Below, piece by piece: positions 4,125 through 6,115 of a stretch of DNA of 6,115 nt (positions within the stretch are counted from its first letter, which is position 1; each line of letters opens with the position of its first letter). Below the pieces are notes generated by a model, which was not told where the DNA came from, searched no databases, and saw only the letters and a program-made list of their open reading frames with translations. The translations under genes were made by a program, and so were the position numbers. Source of the DNA: an uncultured Candidatus Saccharibacteria bacterium (GTDB taxonomy: Bacteria > Patescibacteriota > Saccharimonadia > Saccharimonadales > Saccharimonadaceae); assembly GCA_949101405.1 (NCBI GenBank), contig CARYFM010000022.1, positions 1 through 6,115 of the forward strand. The letters are read 5' to 3'.

Positions 4125-6115
4125 ATGTCAGTTGATTATGCAATTGCAAATACCGCCAACTCGTATATTCAGGGTGGTTTAGAGATCATTACGAGCAAAA
4201 GTGGTGGAAACGTTACCGTTACCGCCAAGCTCTACATGCGGCGTACCAATAACTATAGTGGATCGACCTACGATAGTAATGTTAGCCGATCTATCACTAT
4301 TGATGGAACAACCACATCAGGTTCTGGTGCTGTAACAGTCGCTGGCGGACAGCAAAATGTTTGGCAAGGTCCAATTCTAACGGCTAGCAAGACCTTCAGC
4401 GGTTCAGCTCGCAACATTACAATCTCTTGGGCCACTAGCGGCGCAGCCTCAACAAATCTCAACGGGTCTGGTTCGACTGGGTTTAGTGTTCCAGCTGGGT
4501 ACGTCGCACCATCAGGCGGATACGTCAATGTGATAAGCAAAACTTATAACTCCGTAACTGCCAAAGTAGGCGTAGCTTCATTTGGTACACCAAATACCAA
4601 TAAAAACCTTGAACTCAAAATCTTAGAAAAAGCCTATACTGCTGGCGTGCCAGCACGGCAGAATTCTGGTCTTGCAAACGGCGCAACGACTACCGTGACG
4701 AATAGTTCGACCATGTTTGGCGACAGTTTTACGATAATCGGTAATAAGACTTACCATACAGGCGTTTACGCGTCCAATGGTGCATTAGATTCTCGATTTC
4801 AAGGGCCGACATTCACAACCCCGTGTCCACCACTATCAACATTAAGACTAAGCTCGCAGGTATATAGTACATACAATACGGTCAAAGCGACAATTGGTTG
4901 GTCGAGACAGTCTGATGGCGGAGCATTAACACGCACCCTAAAATACCGGTACTCGATTGATAACGGAAGTAGCTACAGTAACTGGATTGACGCAGGTACT
5001 GCCAGCGCAACCTCTGGGTCATTTACAATCCCCAATTTACCTTCCAGTAAAAGCATTATAGTGCAAGCTAAATTAACGACTTCGGCTGGCGATTCGTCCA
5101 CTAAATCTTTGACTTTCAGCACATTGAGCACACATGCTGCACCAAACTTCAAAGATTTCGCGTTTCGAGACGATAATGTTAAAGTTACTGCGCTTACTGG
5201 TAGTGATCAAGTATTTATCGAACGCCAATCTATACCAATCGTTACGATTCCCATAGAAGAAAAAGCCACTGGCAATCAAAATACTGCTATGTCTGGCTAC
5301 AACATCGCATTTAGTGGTCAGAATTACTTCATGGATTATTCGGATACGGAGGATGTGAGTAAAACCTTGTCGGCGCCAACTCAAACTTCGACGCTAGTGC
5401 TTGCTGTTTTAGCGGTCGACGCGCTTCAATCCGCTACGCAGGTAGCTAAAGATGTGATGGTATATCCGTGGAGTGAGCCTACGATTGCCGCCAATATTAC
5501 CCGCGAGAATGGCTTTGAGGCAAGTTCTACGCTCGCTATCAAAGGCACTTACGCACCTGTTGTTATTGATGGTGCTGCGAAAAACTCCCTTGTGGTCAAA
5601 TACCGCTATAAGAAATCTTCTAGCAGTGAGTGGAGTAGTTGGGAGGTGCGACCCGTCGTAATAAAAGAAGGTGCTTGGGAGACCAGTAACTTAGTAAAGA
5701 CGTTTGATAACAGCTCACAGTGGGATATTGAGGTCAGCGCAACAGATGAGTTCACAACTACCACAGTTAGTCTTGTGCTATCAATGGGGATTCCAAAGTT
5801 CTTTATTGGTGATGATGGGCGCGTGTCTGTCGGCAAACGACCAGAGAAGTCTTTGCTAAAGGGAAATAACGGACAGCTAGAAGTAGCTGGCAAAATCTAT
5901 GGTACAGCAGCGGAATTGACTGATGACGTCACCGCGAATAACTTGTCAGCCAAGACGGCAATTTATGCTAAGAATCAACCCCTTATGCCTACGCATGTTG
6001 GTCAGGTTATCATGTCTACAACTCTGGACACTGCAGCAAAGGTTGCAGAAATTTACGGTGGTACATGGGTAACATGGGGTGCTGGGAGGGTGCCAGTTGG
6101 GGTTGCCAATGGAGA
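4125..6115 (+). CDS. Receptor-binding/tail-fibre protein, DUF859-like with gp10-like C-terminal tip; 3' end cut by window
   Basis: The frame stays open for 663 codons to the window edge, so the C-terminus is missing. The sequence is rich in Ser, Thr, Gly and Asn, has one Cys (234), and looks beta-structured. Residues 1-128 form an N-terminal beta domain, 235-335 look fibronectin-III-like, and 340-550 match the body of DUF859 siphophage proteins (KYRYKKSSSSEWSSW, 492-506). Residues 555-592 (IPKFFIGDDGRVSVGK, then LEVAGKIYG) are the DUF859-style C-terminal signature. Residues 625-663 (VGQVIMSTT, then YGGTWVTWGAGRVPVGV) match the tip found at the ends of many phage baseplate and fibre proteins (gp10 C-terminal type). 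It probably binds the host surface. It starts 15 bases after the hub stop codon, with AAGGAG at 4115-4120; the spacing of 4 is short. Another one hundred or so residues probably lie beyond the window. Confidence 0.8.
   Translation, partial: MSVDYAIANTANSYIQGGLEIITSKSGGNVTVTAKLYMRRTNNYSGSTYDSNVSRSITIDGTTTSGSGAVTVAGGQQNVWQGPILTASKTFSGSARNITISWATSGAASTNLNGSGSTGFSVPAGYVAPSGGYVNVISKTYNSVTAKVGVASFGTPNTNKNLELKILEKAYTAGVPARQNSGLANGATTTVTNSSTMFGDSFTIIGNKTYHTGVYASNGALDSRFQGPTFTTPCPPLSTLRLSSQVYSTYNTVKATIGWSRQSDGGALTRTLKYRYSIDNGSSYSNWIDAGTASATSGSFTIPNLPSSKSIIVQAKLTTSAGDSSTKSLTFSTLSTHAAPNFKDFAFRDDNVKVTALTGSDQVFIERQSIPIVTIPIEEKATGNQNTAMSGYNIAFSGQNYFMDYSDTEDVSKTLSAPTQTSTLVLAVLAVDALQSATQVAKDVMVYPWSEPTIAANITRENGFEASSTLAIKGTYAPVVIDGAAKNSLVVKYRYKKSSSSEWSSWEVRPVVIKEGAWETSNLVKTFDNSSQWDIEVSATDEFTTTTVSLVLSMGIPKFFIGDDGRVSVGKRPEKSLLKGNNGQLEVAGKIYGTAAELTDDVTANNLSAKTAIYAKNQPLMPTHVGQVIMSTTLDTAAKVAEIYGGTWVTWGAGRVPVGVANG

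Noticed and set aside
4268..4540. Minus-strand open frame of 90 codons opposite the receptor-binding gene
   Set aside because: It lies wholly within the + strand coding frame, has no recognisable domain or good start site, and looks like a by-product of that gene's composition. The same applies to minus-strand frames at 356-577, 1852-2046, 2832-3038, 3652-3945, 5073-5384 and 5606-5893.
1..6115. Recoded UGA (Gracilibacteria or Absconditabacteria phage)
   Set aside because: TGA ends the gene at 1767-1769 directly before the next start, and no long frame needs internal UGA to be read as an amino acid.
1..6115. CRISPR array, tRNA gene, insertion sequence or retroelement
   Set aside because: No spaced direct repeats, cloverleaf, transposase or reverse-transcriptase motif was seen; the space is filled by the six genes and the leader.

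Overview
The window is one end of a siphophage or prophage late region, with every gene on the + strand. A regulatory leader of about 220 bases is followed by six tightly packed genes: a holin-like protein, a membrane-anchored CHAP endolysin, a small membrane/coiled-coil protein of the phage lysis neighbourhood, a DUF6711-like tail protein, a tail hub (Tal/gp27-like) protein, and a long receptor-binding or tail-fibre protein that runs off the right edge. Gene spacing ranges from an 11-base overlap to a 14-base gap, so the six genes read as one transcription unit.

Layout. Positions 1-220 hold two extended -10 promoter elements (35-43 and 118-126), an interrupted inverted repeat (52-94) and two hairpins each followed by a T tract (141-168 and 173-202). 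A strong Shine-Dalgarno sequence then leads into the holin. Positions 221-1769 are a lysis cassette: holin, endolysin and accessory membrane protein. Positions 1771-6115 are tail-tip genes. No head, tape-measure, integrase or replication gene lies in the window.

How the genes fit together. The holin permeabilises or triggers the membrane, the CHAP enzyme cuts peptidoglycan, and the third protein probably helps at the membrane. The DUF6711-like protein sits at the tail end, the hub protein organises the tip, and the last protein (a DUF859-like body with a gp10-like C-terminal tip) probably contacts the host surface. Two things are unusual. The lysis genes lie upstream of the tail-tip genes, whereas the common siphophage order puts them downstream. 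The only visible promoters lie before two terminator-like hairpins, so the operon seems to depend on read-through or antitermination.

Organism. TAA, TAG and TGA all serve as stops, so the standard bacterial code applies and UGA-recoded lineages (Gracilibacteria, Absconditabacteria) are excluded. The Shine-Dalgarno sites are good and GC content is moderate by eye. The tail proteins and the third gene resemble those of Firmicutes siphophages. The architecture of the endolysin (N-terminal membrane anchor, CHAP, LysM-like C-terminus) reminds me of Saccharibacteria (TM7) proteins. A Saccharibacteria-associated phage or prophage is my preferred guess, and a Gram-positive host is the main alternative; the window alone does not decide between them.
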